From JBBRVW01 sp038246545 (GTDB lineage: Bacteria > Actinomycetota > Actinomycetes > JACCUZ01): 64,000 nucleotides of DNA. The notes beneath the pieces were generated by a model. That model did no database searches and had not been told where the DNA came from. It saw nothing but the letters and a program-made list of their open reading frames with translations. Position 1 is the stretch's first letter. Every line of letters starts with the position of its first letter. Shown here one piece after another: positions 8,496 to 20,195 of the stretch. The stretch is from assembly GCA_038246545.1 (NCBI GenBank), contig JBBRVW010000003.1, positions 78,030 through 142,029 of the forward strand. The letters run 5' to 3'. The position numbers and the translations under genes were made by a program.

Positions 8496-8950
8496 TGTCC
8501 GCCCGCAGCAAGGCCCGCAAGCGCGCGGTCGACATCCTCTTCGAGGCCGACCAGCGAGGCACCGACCCGCTCGAGACACTGGCCGGCCGGCTGGCCACGG
8601 CCGAGCCGCCGGTGGGGGAGTTCACCGTCGAGCTGGTCGAGGGCGTGGTGGCCCACCGCGAGCGGATCGACGAGCTGCTCGCGACCTATGCCCAGGGCTG
8701 GACCCTCGACCGGATGCCCGCGGTCGACCGGGTCGTCCTCCGGCTCGGCACGTTCGAGCTGCTCTGGCGCGACGACGTGCCGGACGCCGTCGTGCTCGAC
8801 CAGGCGGTCGAGCTGGTGCGGGCCCTGTCGACCGACGAGTCGCCGGGCTACGTCAACGGGCTGCTCGGCCGCATCCTCGAGCTGAAGCCGCAGCTCGGAC
8901 ACCATGCACCTGTCGTGGTCGCGGACCCCGTCAGCCCTGACCCACGCTGA
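8495..8950 (+). CDS. nusB: Transcription antitermination factor NusB
   Basis: 151 residues, all-helical. NusB with NusE binds boxA RNA for rRNA antitermination. Family motifs are SKARKRAVDILFEADQRG near the N-terminus, DRMPAVDRVVLRLGTFELL in the middle and ELVRALSTDESPGYVNGLLGRI near the C-terminus. It is coupled to efp by a one-base overlap. The last 20 bases overlap the end of the convergent membrane-protein gene on the other strand, leaving no room for a conventional terminator between them. Confidence 0.95.
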   Translation: MSARSKARKRAVDILFEADQRGTDPLETLAGRLATAEPPVGEFTVELVEGVVAHRERIDELLATYAQGWTLDRMPAVDRVVLRLGTFELLWRDDVPDAVVLDQAVELVRALSTDESPGYVNGLLGRILELKPQLGHHAPVVVADPVSPDPR

Positions 8951-10901
8951 CCCTGACGACGGGTGCGCGTCCCGTGCAGCCCGCCTCCGCCATGGAGTCC
9001 AGGACAGAGCCGGCCGGTTGCTGCGTGAGCACCACCGCGGGCCGGTCGCCCGCCAGCTGCTCGATCTCCTGGCAGACCGTGGCACGGCCGCCGAGGACCT
9101 CAGGCCGATCGGTGAGGAACGCCAGCAGCTCCGACACGACGCGGGTGCCGAACGGGTCGCTGGAGGCGTTGGCGACCAGGTACGGGACCACCACCTCGGC
9201 CCGGTCGTCCGGGCCGAACCTCGTGGCCAGCTCGTAGCGGTACGCGCTCCAGTCCGGGAACGCGGTCGGGACCTGCCGCTGGTCCGGTGCCGCCCGGTGC
9301 CACGTCCCCGCGGTAGCCGACTCCACGCCGAGCAGGTACGGCAGCCAGAACGCCGCCGCCAGCGCCACGACGAGCGAGGCGCCGGTCCACCGGACCACGA
9401 AGGCCGCCTGACCCAGCCGCCCGGCCGCCCCCCAGCAGGACCGGGCGGCGACGTCGGCGACCGTCACGGAGGCCACCGCGAGCAGCGGGCCGAGCAGGAT
9501 GGTGAGGAACCACAGGAGCTTGGCGGGGTAGTACTGGTCGAGATCGGCCGGGTGCCCCGAGCTGAGCAGGACCACCACCCCGGAGGCGAGCAGGCCGGCC
9601 GCCGACCCGGCGAGCAGGCTCGCCCAGGCGTGCCGCAGCGGGCGGAGCAGCAGGACCAGCGTCCCGAGTGCGGGCACCAGGACCACCCACGGCTCGCCGG
9701 CCAGGGACCCGGCGGCGCTGGTGACCGCGGTGCCGCCGACCTGCCGCAGGCCCGCGACCGCGGGGACCGCGAGTGCCACCGCAGCAGCCACCGCGATCAG
9801 GCCGCCCCCGAGGGCACGGCGGGCCGCCCGGGACCGCAGGTCGGCGGTGAGCCGGGGGACGCGTACCAGCAAGAGCAGGGCGCCGGCTCCGACAGGAGCG
9901 AGCAGCAGGCCTTGCCACAGGTGCGCCAGGCAGACCAGGCAGAGGGCGGCCCACGCCGCGACGGTCCCGAGCCGGGCGGCCCGGAGCAGCCCGGCCGCCC
10001 CGGCCAGCGGGAGGAGAAGCAGCACGGTGCCGGCCAGCAGCGACGGGGCGGCACCGAAGTACACGAACGACAGGACGAAGGTGTTGGTGAGCAGCGCCGC
10101 CGTGCCGAACAGGAGGCCGGCGAGCACGCCGACCCGCGCCGGCCGGCCGAGCAGGCGGGCCAGCCGCAGGGCCAATGACGCACCGGTGGCGAGCAGCAGC
10201 CCGGTCGCCAGCCAGGTCAGCGCGGCGACCAGCCGCAGGTCGTAGGCCATCAACCCGTCGACGCCGGTCGGTGCCGAGGGCACCGAGGCCAGCGCCGCCA
10301 GCATGTGCAGACCTCGCGGGTACCCCGACACGTCGTAGTCGAGGGCGCCGGCAGCCTGGACGATCTTCAGGGTCGTCATGTGGTGGGCCAGGTCGGTGCC
10401 CCAGAACGCCCAGGACTTGGCGACCGAGACGCTCACGCTCTGCAGCAGACCAATGGCGAGCGCGAGAACTGCGGGTACGTAGGCGAGCAGTCCCGCGCCG
10501 CGCGTGGGAGGCGGGCCGCCGACCGGCCCCCCGGCGAGCGACCGCAGGAGGGCAGCCGCGGCACCGACGAGGTACGCGGCGGCGAGCGCGCGCGGCGCCT
10601 TGAGAAGGTCTTGGTGCAGCAGGCCCGCGGCCAGGCCCGCGGTGATCGAGGCGGCCAGCAGGACGGCAGCCGCCACGGGGACGGCGAGGTCCACGGGCAG
10701 CCGGCGCCGCAGGCACGACGCGGTGCTGGCGACCAGCCCGACCAGGAGCACTGCGGGGTCGGCGAGGATGCCCCCGCCGACCACGAGCAGCAGGCCGATC
10801 ACCGCCAGGACCACGCATGCCCGTCGTCGCGGTCCTGGCCGCCGCGCTCTCACCGGGTCGGCCGTGAGCACGGCGGCCGCGGCCGGGGTCAGGACCGTCA
10901 C
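8931..10901 (-). CDS. Large polytopic membrane protein (DUF6541-like)
   Basis: 656 residues with about 13-15 predicted transmembrane helices filling roughly residues 25-505, then a soluble C-terminal tail (about 510-656). The first long external loop contains WAFWGTDLAHHMTTLKI and DVSGYPRGLHML. Acidic and His residues in the first outer loop, as here, are reminiscent of GT-C-type glycosyltransferases, and the YP-x-GLH-x-L motif fits the actinobacterial DUF6541 family. A role in cell-surface polysaccharide synthesis is inference. It lies 110 nt downstream of bldD on the same strand and converges on nusB with a 20-nt overlap. Confidence 0.6.
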   Translation of the reverse strand: MTVLTPAAAAVLTADPVRARRPGPRRRACVVLAVIGLLLVVGGGILADPAVLLVGLVASTASCLRRRLPVDLAVPVAAAVLLAASITAGLAAGLLHQDLLKAPRALAAAYLVGAAAALLRSLAGGPVGGPPPTRGAGLLAYVPAVLALAIGLLQSVSVSVAKSWAFWGTDLAHHMTTLKIVQAAGALDYDVSGYPRGLHMLAALASVPSAPTGVDGLMAYDLRLVAALTWLATGLLLATGASLALRLARLLGRPARVGVLAGLLFGTAALLTNTFVLSFVYFGAAPSLLAGTVLLLLPLAGAAGLLRAARLGTVAAWAALCLVCLAHLWQGLLLAPVGAGALLLLVRVPRLTADLRSRAARRALGGGLIAVAAAVALAVPAVAGLRQVGGTAVTSAAGSLAGEPWVVLVPALGTLVLLLRPLRHAWASLLAGSAAGLLASGVVVLLSSGHPADLDQYYPAKLLWFLTILLGPLLAVASVTVADVAARSCWGAAGRLGQAAFVVRWTGASLVVALAAAFWLPYLLGVESATAGTWHRAAPDQRQVPTAFPDWSAYRYELATRFGPDDRAEVVVPYLVANASSDPFGTRVVSELLAFLTDRPEVLGGRATVCQEIEQLAGDRPAVVLTQQPAGSVLDSMAEAGCTGRAPVVRVSVGQG

Positions 10902-11011
10902 GACACCGGTACGGGTCGGTCGAGGTGCTGGCTCACCCTGTGAGCGTCGGCAGGTCCGGCCGGCGACCTAAGCGTGCGTCGGACCCCGGCCGGCCCGTGC
11001 GGATCAGTCGA

Positions 11012-11500
11012 TCAGTCCAGGGCGCGCCGCGCCTCGGGGTTGAGCACCCCCCACGAGATGAGCTGCTCGGTCAGCTGGCTGGGCGTCTCGTCGTAGATCA
11101 CGGCGAGCGTGCGCAGGTCGTCCTGGCGGATCGAGAGCACCCGGCCGTTGTAGTCGCCGCGCTGGGCCTGGATGGTGGACGCGTAGCGGGCCAGCGGGCC
11201 GGCCCGCTCGGCCGGCACCGTCTGCAGTCGCTCGAGGTCCAGGATCAGCCGCGGTGGCGGCTCCGCGGCGCCGTTGGGGGCGCTGTCGGGCAGCAGCTCG
11301 GAGACCGGGACGGCGTAGAAGTCGGCCAGCTCGGCGAGCCGCTGGACCGTGACTGCCCGGTCACCGCGCTCGTAGGAGCCGACGACAACGGCCTTCCAGC
11401 GGCCCTCGGACTTCTCCTCCACGCCGTGCAGGGAGAGGCCCTGCTGGGTGCGGATCGCCCGCAGCCGCCCTCCGAGCGCCCGTGCGTACTCGGTCGCCAT
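11012..11500 (-). CDS. bldD: Developmental regulator BldD
   Basis: 162 residues. It has an N-terminal helix-turn-helix DNA-binding domain (about 6-72, LGGRLRAIRTQQGLSLHGVE) and a C-terminal domain with the c-di-GMP signature RGD-x8-RQDD at residues 114-116 and 125-128. These positions match those reported for Streptomyces BldD. In Streptomyces a c-di-GMP tetramer glues two BldD C-terminal domains together and activates binding to sporulation genes. Two perfect BldD-box matches lie 120-148 nt upstream of the start codon, suggesting autoregulation. The intact ligand motif predicts c-di-GMP control of this regulon here. Confidence 0.95.
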   Translation of the reverse strand: MATEYARALGGRLRAIRTQQGLSLHGVEEKSEGRWKAVVVGSYERGDRAVTVQRLAELADFYAVPVSELLPDSAPNGAAEPPPRLILDLERLQTVPAERAGPLARYASTIQAQRGDYNGRVLSIRQDDLRTLAVIYDETPSQLTEQLISWGVLNPEARRALD

Positions 11501-11620
11501 TGACGCCCCGCCCTTCCGTCGTCCGTGTGTTCGAGCGGAGCACCGTCACGCGTGGTGATCGGCGCCTGCCCAGCTCGCGCGTACGGTCGGAGGGTCCGGC
11601 CGCACGACTCAGTATCGCGG

Positions 11621-11633
11621 TAACTCTGGGTGA
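11621..11633. promoter_or_regulatory. BldD box 1
   Basis: TAACTCTGGGTGA fits every specified position of the published Streptomyces BldD-box consensus (TnACnC[A/T]GnGTnA). It is located between divergently oriented bldD and pyrR. Confidence 0.75.
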
Positions 11634-11635
11634 TG

Positions 11636-11648
11636 TTACGCAGAGTTA
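11636..11648. promoter_or_regulatory. BldD box 2
   Basis: TTACGCAGAGTTA also fits every specified BldD-box position. Its centre is 15 bp from box 1. The outer halves of the two boxes form a perfect 10-bp inverted repeat (GGTAACTCTG at 11619-11628 and CAGAGTTACC at 11641-11650). Confidence 0.75.
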
Positions 11649-11843
11649 CCGAAAAAGATTCCCGGCTGCCCGGCGAGGTTCACCCGGATGGCCGCACGAG
11701 CCGCGACGAGGACGATCGTGCGGGTCGCGGTCGGCGCCCGGCACGCCCGGCCGCGGACGCCTCCCGCGACCCCGTCCGGCCGCTGCTACGGTGGCGTCGC
11801 TGCCCGAGGCAGCACCCTGCACCACCCCGGATTTCCTTTAACG

Positions 11844-11870
11844 ACCCGTCCTGTGAGGCGGGGAAGGAGG
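11844..11870 (+). promoter_or_regulatory. PyrR-binding RNA loop overlapping the pyrR ribosome-binding site
   Basis: The leader contains GTCCTGTGAGGC closed by a CCCG/CGGG stem, matching the PyrR-binding loop core (UCCnGnGAGG). It runs directly into GGGAAGGAGG, the Shine-Dalgarno sequence of pyrR. In mycobacteria, PyrR bound to such a loop represses translation instead of triggering attenuation. The same arrangement is visible here, so the pyr operon is probably under uridine-nucleotide-dependent translational repression. A possible -10 box (TACGGT, 11787-11792) would give a leader of about 80 nt. Confidence 0.8.
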
Positions 11871-11881
11871 TCGGTCGGCGG

Positions 11882-12523
11882 ATGACGCCCACCCCCAGCA
11901 CGTCCCCGGAGTTCCGCGTAGCCGCGGCCGAGGACCTCGCCACACCTGTCTCGGCCCTGCGCCGCCGGGTCCTGGAGGCCTCCGACATCGGCCGGGCCCT
12001 CACCCGCATCGCCCACGAGATCCTCGAGCGCGCCAGGGGCGCCGACGACCTGGTCCTGCTGGGCATCCCGACCCGTGGCGTCCCGCTCGCGCACCGCCTG
12101 GCCGCGCGGATCGCCGAGGTCGAGGGCAGCGAGGTGCCGGTCGGCTCCCTCGACATCACGATGTACCGCGACGACCTGCGGCTGCACCCGGCCCGCGCCC
12201 TGGAGCGCACCGAGCTGCCGGCCGGCGGTGTCGAGGGCCGCACCGTCGTGCTGGTGGACGACGTCCTCTACTCCGGCCGGACCATCCGGGCCGCGCTGGA
12301 CGCCCTCGGCGACCTCGGCCGCCCGGCGCGGGTACAGCTCGCCGTCCTGGTCGACCGCGGGCACCGTGAGCTGCCGATCCGGGCCGACTACGTCGGCAAG
12401 AACCTCCCCACCTCGCTCGCCGAGCGGGTCCACGTGCTCCTGGCGGAGCAGGACGGCGAGGACAGCGTGACGATCGACTCCGGCCCCGGCACCGACGAGC
12501 CCGCTACGGAGGTGCCCCGGTGA
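11882..12523 (+). CDS. pyrR: Bifunctional pyr operon regulator / uracil phosphoribosyltransferase
   Basis: 213 residues. It is a type I phosphoribosyltransferase fold with the PRPP-binding motif VVLVDDVLYSGRTIRAALDAL (about 121-141) and the PyrR motifs GIPTRGVPLAHRLA and GSLDITMYRDDL. The C-terminal YVGKNLPTS segment is also typical. The ATG at 11882 was chosen because GGAAGGAGG precedes it and upstream residues match no PyrR. About 20 extra residues at each end extend beyond the usual length. It is first gene of the pyr operon and its stop overlaps pyrB. The PyrR-loop in its own leader indicates autoregulation. Confidence 0.95.
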   Translation: MTPTPSTSPEFRVAAAEDLATPVSALRRRVLEASDIGRALTRIAHEILERARGADDLVLLGIPTRGVPLAHRLAARIAEVEGSEVPVGSLDITMYRDDLRLHPARALERTELPAGGVEGRTVVLVDDVLYSGRTIRAALDALGDLGRPARVQLAVLVDRGHRELPIRADYVGKNLPTSLAERVHVLLAEQDGEDSVTIDSGPGTDEPATEVPR

Positions 12524-13479
12524 ACCCGCACCTGCTGAGCGCGGCCGACCTCACCCACGACGACGCCCTCCTCGTGCTGGATACGGCGGAGGAGCTCGCG
12601 CGGCTCGCCGACCGTCCCATCAAGAAGCTGCCGACGCTGCGCGGCCGCACCGTCGTCAACCTCTTCTTCGAGGACTCGACCCGCACCCGGATCTCCTTCG
12701 AGGCCGCCGCCAAGCGGCTCTCGGCCGACGTCATCAACTTCTCCGCCAAGGGCTCGAGCGTGTCGAAGGGCGAGAGCCTCAAGGACACCGCACTCACCCT
12801 CGAGGCGATGGGGGCGGATGCGGTCGTGGTCCGGCACCACGCGTCCGGGGCGCCGCACCGGCTCGCGCACTCCGGCTGGATCCGTGGTGCGGTCGTCAAC
12901 GCGGGCGACGGCACCCACGAGCACCCCACCCAGGCGCTGCTCGACGCCTTCACGATGCGGCGGCGGCTCAACGGCCACGACACCGCGGTCGGCACCGATC
13001 TCGCCGGTCGCCGGGTGACGATCGTCGGCGACGTGCTGCACTCGCGGGTCGCCCGGTCCAACGTGCTGCTGCTGCACACCCTGGGCGCCGAGGTCACCCT
13101 CGTCGCGCCGCCCACGCTATTGCCGGTCGGCGTCGACACCTGGCCGTGCGCCGCGTCGTACGACCTCGACGGCGAGCTGGCGAAGAGCGACGTCGTGATG
13201 ATGCTGCGGGTGCAGCGCGAGCGGATGCACGCCGCCTTCTTCCCGAGCTCGCGCGAGTACAGCCGGCGCTACGGGCTGGACGGCGCGCGGATGGCGCAGC
13301 TGCCCGAGCATGCGATCGTCATGCACCCCGGGCCGATGAACCGCGGCATGGAGATCGCCGCGGAGGTCGCCGACTCGCCCCGGTCGACCATCGTCGAGCA
13401 GGTCACCAACGGCGTCAGCGTCCGGATGGCCGTTCTCTACCTGCTGCTGTCCGGGGCCACCGAGGGAGGCCTGGCATGA
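12520..13479 (+). CDS. pyrB: Aspartate carbamoyltransferase catalytic subunit
   Basis: 319 residues. It condenses carbamoyl phosphate with aspartate. The carbamoyl-phosphate site FFEDSTRTRISFEAAAKRL (STRT motif), the loop KGSSVSKGESLKDT, the HHASGAPHRLA and GDGTHEHPTQALLDAF segments and the aspartate-binding RVQRER region are intact. No pyrI regulatory subunit is present. It starts GTG, overlapping the pyrR stop by 4 nt (GTGA), and overlaps pyrC at its own end. Confidence 0.97.
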   Translation: MNPHLLSAADLTHDDALLVLDTAEELARLADRPIKKLPTLRGRTVVNLFFEDSTRTRISFEAAAKRLSADVINFSAKGSSVSKGESLKDTALTLEAMGADAVVVRHHASGAPHRLAHSGWIRGAVVNAGDGTHEHPTQALLDAFTMRRRLNGHDTAVGTDLAGRRVTIVGDVLHSRVARSNVLLLHTLGAEVTLVAPPTLLPVGVDTWPCAASYDLDGELAKSDVVMMLRVQRERMHAAFFPSSREYSRRYGLDGARMAQLPEHAIVMHPGPMNRGMEIAAEVADSPRSTIVEQVTNGVSVRMAVLYLLLSGATEGGLA

Positions 13480-14765
13480 GCCGCACGTACGTCGTCACAG
13501 GTGCCCGGCTGCTCGGCGGGGAGGCCACCGACCTGGTGCTCGAGGACGGCGTCGTCGCCGAGGCCGGTACCCGGCTGAGCCGGGCGGGTGCGGAGGTCGT
13601 CGACGCCGACGGGCTGGTGGCACTGCCCGGCCTGGTCGACCTGCACACCCACCTGCGCGAGCCCGGCCGCGAGGACGCCGAGACCGTCGACACCGGGACC
13701 GCTGCCGCCGCGCTCGGTGGGTTCACCGCCGTTCACGCCATGGCCAACACCGACCCCGTCGCCGACACCGCGGGCGTCGTCGAGCAGGTCTGGCGGCTCG
13801 GCCGCGAGGCCGGCCACTGCGACGTGCGACCGGTCGGGGCCGTCACGGTGGGGCTGCAGGGCGAGCGGTTGGCCGAGCTCGGCGCGATGGCCGACTCCGC
13901 GGCCCGGGTCCGGGTGTTCTCCGACGACGGCACGTGCGTCTCGGACGCCGTGCTCATGCGCCGCGCGCTGGAGTACGTCAAGGCCTTCGGCGGGGTCGTC
14001 GCGCAGCACGCCCAGGAGCCGCGGCTCACCGAGGGCGCCCAGATGAACGAGGGCGAGCTCTCCGGCGTGCTCGGGCTGCAGGGCTGGCCGGCGGTCGCCG
14101 AGGAGGCGGTCATCGCCCGCGACGTCCTGCTCACGGCGCACGTCGGGTCGCGGCTGCACGTCTGCCACGTCTCGACCGCGGGGTCGGTGGAGATCCTGCG
14201 GTGGGCCAAGTCGAAGGGCTGGAACGTCACCGCCGAGGTGACCCCGCACCACCTGTTGCTCACCGACGAGCTGGCCGCCTCCTACGACCCGATCTACAAG
14301 GTGAACCCGCCGCTGCGCACCGCCGACGACGTCGCCGCGCTGCGCGCGGCCCTGGCCGACGGCACCATCGACGCCGTGGCCACCGACCACGCCCCGCACT
14401 CGCACGAGGACAAGGACTGCGAGTGGGCCGCGGCCGCCATGGGGATGCTCGGCCTCGAGACGGCGCTGTCGGTGGTGCAGGAGGCGATGGTCGAGACCGG
14501 CCTGCTCGACTGGGCCGGCGTCGCCGACCGGATGTCCACCCGGCCCGCGCGGATCGGCCTGGTCGACGACCACGGGCGGCCGCTGGAGCCCGGCTCCCCG
14601 GCGAACCTCGTCCTCGTCGACCCGGCGGCCCGTCGCGAGATCGACCCCTTCGCGCTGGCGTCGCGGTCGCGCAACACGCCGTACGCCGGCCGCACCCTGC
14701 CCGGCGCGGTCGTCGCGACCTTCCTGCGCGGGCGACCGACGGTGCTCGACGGGAAGCTGACCTAG
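13476..14765 (+). CDS. pyrC: Dihydroorotase
   Basis: 429 residues, type I dihydroorotase of the amidohydrolase superfamily. Metal-site motifs are DLHTHLREPGREDAET (HxH), VAQHAQEP, RLHVCHVST and the catalytic Asp in VATDHAPHSHEDKDCEW. It cyclises carbamoyl aspartate to dihydroorotate. The ATG at 13476 overlaps the pyrB stop by 4 nt and gives the normal N-terminus (SRTYVVTGARLLGG). Upstream open frame was rejected. Confidence 0.96.
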   Translation: MSRTYVVTGARLLGGEATDLVLEDGVVAEAGTRLSRAGAEVVDADGLVALPGLVDLHTHLREPGREDAETVDTGTAAAALGGFTAVHAMANTDPVADTAGVVEQVWRLGREAGHCDVRPVGAVTVGLQGERLAELGAMADSAARVRVFSDDGTCVSDAVLMRRALEYVKAFGGVVAQHAQEPRLTEGAQMNEGELSGVLGLQGWPAVAEEAVIARDVLLTAHVGSRLHVCHVSTAGSVEILRWAKSKGWNVTAEVTPHHLLLTDELAASYDPIYKVNPPLRTADDVAALRAALADGTIDAVATDHAPHSHEDKDCEWAAAAMGMLGLETALSVVQEAMVETGLLDWAGVADRMSTRPARIGLVDDHGRPLEPGSPANLVLVDPAARREIDPFALASRSRNTPYAGRTLPGAVVATFLRGRPTVLDGKLT

Positions 14766-15934
14766 TGAGGACCGAGGCGGCTCTGCTGGTGCTCGAGGAC
14801 GGCCGGGAGCTCCGCGGCGAGTCCTTCGGGGCCACCGGCGAGACCTTCGGCGAGGCGGTGTTCTCCACCGGCATGACCGGCTACCAGGAGACCCTCACCG
14901 ACCCGTCGTACCACCGGCAGGTGGTGGTCATGACGGCGCCGCACGTCGGCAACACGGGCGTCAACGACGAGGACCCCGAGTCGCGGCGGATCTGGGTCAG
15001 CGGCTACGTCGTGCGCGACCCGGCCCGCAGGGCGTCCTCCTGGCGGTCGCGCCGGTCGTTGGGTGACGAGCTCGCCGAGCAGGGTGTGGTCGGGCTCAGC
15101 GGCGTCGACACGCGCGCACTGACCCGGCACCTGCGTGAGCGCGGCGCGATGCGCGTCGGCATCAGCACCGAGGACACTGACGCGTCGTCGCTGCTCGACC
15201 GGGTCCGTGCGGCCCCCGCGATGGCCGGCGCCGACCTCAGCGCCGAGGTGACGACGCCCGAGCCGTACGTCGTGCCGGCCGACGGCGAGAAGCGGTTCAC
15301 CGTCGCGGCGCTCGACCTGGGCATCAAGCGGATGACGCCCGTGCGGATGGCCGAGCGCGGCATGGAGGTCCACGTGCTGCCGTCAACCTCGACGGTCGAC
15401 GACGTCCTCGCGACCGGCGCCGACGGCGTCTTCCTCAGCAACGGCCCCGGCGACCCCGCGACCGCCGACCGTGCCGTCGCCCTCACCCGCGACCTGCTGG
15501 GTCGCCGGGTCCCCGTGTTCGGCATCTGCTTCGGCAACCAGGTGCTGGGCCGGGCCCTGGGCCTGGGCACCTACAAGCTGCGCTACGGGCACCGTGGCAT
15601 CAACCAGCCGGTCCAGGACCGGTCCACCGGCAAGGTCGAGGTCACGGCGCACAACCACGGGTTCGCCGTCGAGGCCCCGGCCGACGGGGCGTTCGGCACG
15701 CCGTTCGGTGCCGCCGAGGTCAGCCACGTCTGCCTCAACGACGGCGTGGTCGAGGGCCTCCGGTGCCTCGACGTACCGGCCTTCTCGGTGCAGTACCACC
15801 CGGAGGCCGCCGCCGGCCCGCACGACGCGGCGTACCTGTTCGACCGCTTCCGCACGTTGATCGAGGGCCGGGGAGCGCAGCGAGGGACGAGCAGAGCGAC
15901 GAGCGAGAGCGACGACATCGTAGGGACCCGCTGA
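14765..15934 (+). CDS. carA: Carbamoyl-phosphate synthase small (glutaminase) subunit
   Basis: 389 residues. The N-terminal swivel domain (ALLVLEDGRELRGESFGATG) is followed by a class I glutamine amidotransferase domain. Nucleophile Cys sits in GICFGNQVLGRALGLG and the His/Glu partners in QYHPEA. It feeds ammonia to CarB. The GTG at 14765 overlaps the pyrC stop by one base. The last 24 residues (from IEGRGAQRGTS) extend past the usual end and are encoded by degenerate GAGCGAGAGCGA-like repeats, suggesting a stop-codon-loss extension. Arginine and pyrimidine pathways probably share this enzyme. Confidence 0.95.
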   Translation: MRTEAALLVLEDGRELRGESFGATGETFGEAVFSTGMTGYQETLTDPSYHRQVVVMTAPHVGNTGVNDEDPESRRIWVSGYVVRDPARRASSWRSRRSLGDELAEQGVVGLSGVDTRALTRHLRERGAMRVGISTEDTDASSLLDRVRAAPAMAGADLSAEVTTPEPYVVPADGEKRFTVAALDLGIKRMTPVRMAERGMEVHVLPSTSTVDDVLATGADGVFLSNGPGDPATADRAVALTRDLLGRRVPVFGICFGNQVLGRALGLGTYKLRYGHRGINQPVQDRSTGKVEVTAHNHGFAVEAPADGAFGTPFGAAEVSHVCLNDGVVEGLRCLDVPAFSVQYHPEAAAGPHDAAYLFDRFRTLIEGRGAQRGTSRATSESDDIVGTR

Positions 15935-19243
<3,309 letters not shown>

Positions 19244-19248
19244 TCCTT

Positions 19249-19297
19249 TGTGCGCCGACACACCGGACACGCCGGCGGAACGGTGTGTCAGCGAACA
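19249..19297. repeat. 49-bp palindromic element, copy A
   Basis: Two 17-bp arms (19249-19265 TGTGCGCCGACACACCG and 19281-19297 CGGTGTGTCAGCGAACA) are inverted repeats with two mismatches, separated by 15 bp. A second copy with the same arm and spacer lengths lies at 32664-32712. This copy sits between carB and pyrK inside the pyr operon and would form a strong hairpin in the mRNA. Confidence 0.8.
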
Positions 19298-19319
19298 TTC
19301 GAGTGGGGGGCGGGCGGTG

Positions 19320-20195
19320 ATGGCCGGGCGCAGCTCGGACGGGCCGCTGCAGGTCGCGGGCCAGGTGCTGTCCAGCCGCCGGGTCGGCGCCTACCACCAC
19401 CTCACGCTGGTGGCGCCCGGGCTCGCGGAGCGCACCCGGCCGGGGCACTTCGTGGCGCTGGCCACCGGCGGGCCCGACTCAGGGCTCACGCTGCGCCGGG
19501 CGTTCTCGATCTACCGGACGTCGGCGCGCGGGGTCTACGGCGGCACGGTCGACGTCGTCGTCGGCGTCAAGGGTGCCGGCACCGCGTGGCTGGCGGCCGC
19601 GCCGGCGCACACCCCCGTCGACGTGGTCGGTCCGCTCGGACGGCCCTTCAGCCTGCCGCGGGACGCGGTGAGCGTCACCCTCGTCGGAGGCGGGTACGGC
19701 GCCGCGCCGCTGTTCGCGCTGGGGGAGGCGCTGCGCGCCAGGGGGTGCCGGGTCGACTTCGTGCTCGGCGCTGGCTCCGACGACCGGCTCTTCGGCGTCC
19801 TGGACGCGAAGCGGATGGCCTCGTCGGTCGCGGTCACCACCGACGACGGGTCGGCCGGCACCCGCGGCCGGGTCACCGACGTCCTGCCGAGGGTGATGGC
19901 CGCCGCGCGGACGGCGGTCGTCTACGCCTGCGGGCCGATGCCGATGCTCCGGGCGGTGAGCCTGGTGGCGGCCGACTACGGCATCCCGGCGCAGTGCGCG
20001 GTCGAGGAGTCGATGGCGTGCGGCATCGGAGTGTGCATGACGTGCGTGCTGCCCGTCGTCGGCGACGACGGGCTGACGCGCATGGTCCGGTCCTGCACCG
20101 AGGGGCCGGTCTTCGCCGGCGACCGGGTGCGGTGGGACGACGTCGGCACGGTCCCCGAGGGCACCGTCGGTGCACCCGCGTCCGGAGGTCACTGA
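19320..20195 (+). CDS. pyrK: Dihydroorotate dehydrogenase electron-transfer subunit
   Basis: 291 residues. Ferredoxin-reductase-like FAD domain with RRAFSIYRTS (FAD motif RxxS), NAD domain GGGYGAAPLFAL, and a C-terminal [2Fe-2S] site with cysteines in ESMACGIGVCMTC and SCTEGPVF. It passes electrons from PyrD to NAD in the class 1B dihydroorotate dehydrogenase heterotetramer. ATG 19320 was chosen because the upstream in-frame sequence is only the palindromic repeat read through from a TTG; a GTG one codon earlier is possible. The stop overlaps the pyrD ATG. Confidence 0.9.
   Translation: MAGRSSDGPLQVAGQVLSSRRVGAYHHLTLVAPGLAERTRPGHFVALATGGPDSGLTLRRAFSIYRTSARGVYGGTVDVVVGVKGAGTAWLAAAPAHTPVDVVGPLGRPFSLPRDAVSVTLVGGGYGAAPLFALGEALRARGCRVDFVLGAGSDDRLFGVLDAKRMASSVAVTTDDGSAGTRGRVTDVLPRVMAAARTAVVYACGPMPMLRAVSLVAADYGIPAQCAVEESMACGIGVCMTCVLPVVGDDGLTRMVRSCTEGPVFAGDRVRWDDVGTVPEGTVGAPASGGH

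Noticed and set aside
19248..19319. Possible N-terminal extension of pyrK starting at TTG 19248
   Set aside because: The extension is only the translation of the palindromic repeat. The minus strand of the second copy gives a similar peptide because the repeat is palindromic, not because it codes for protein.
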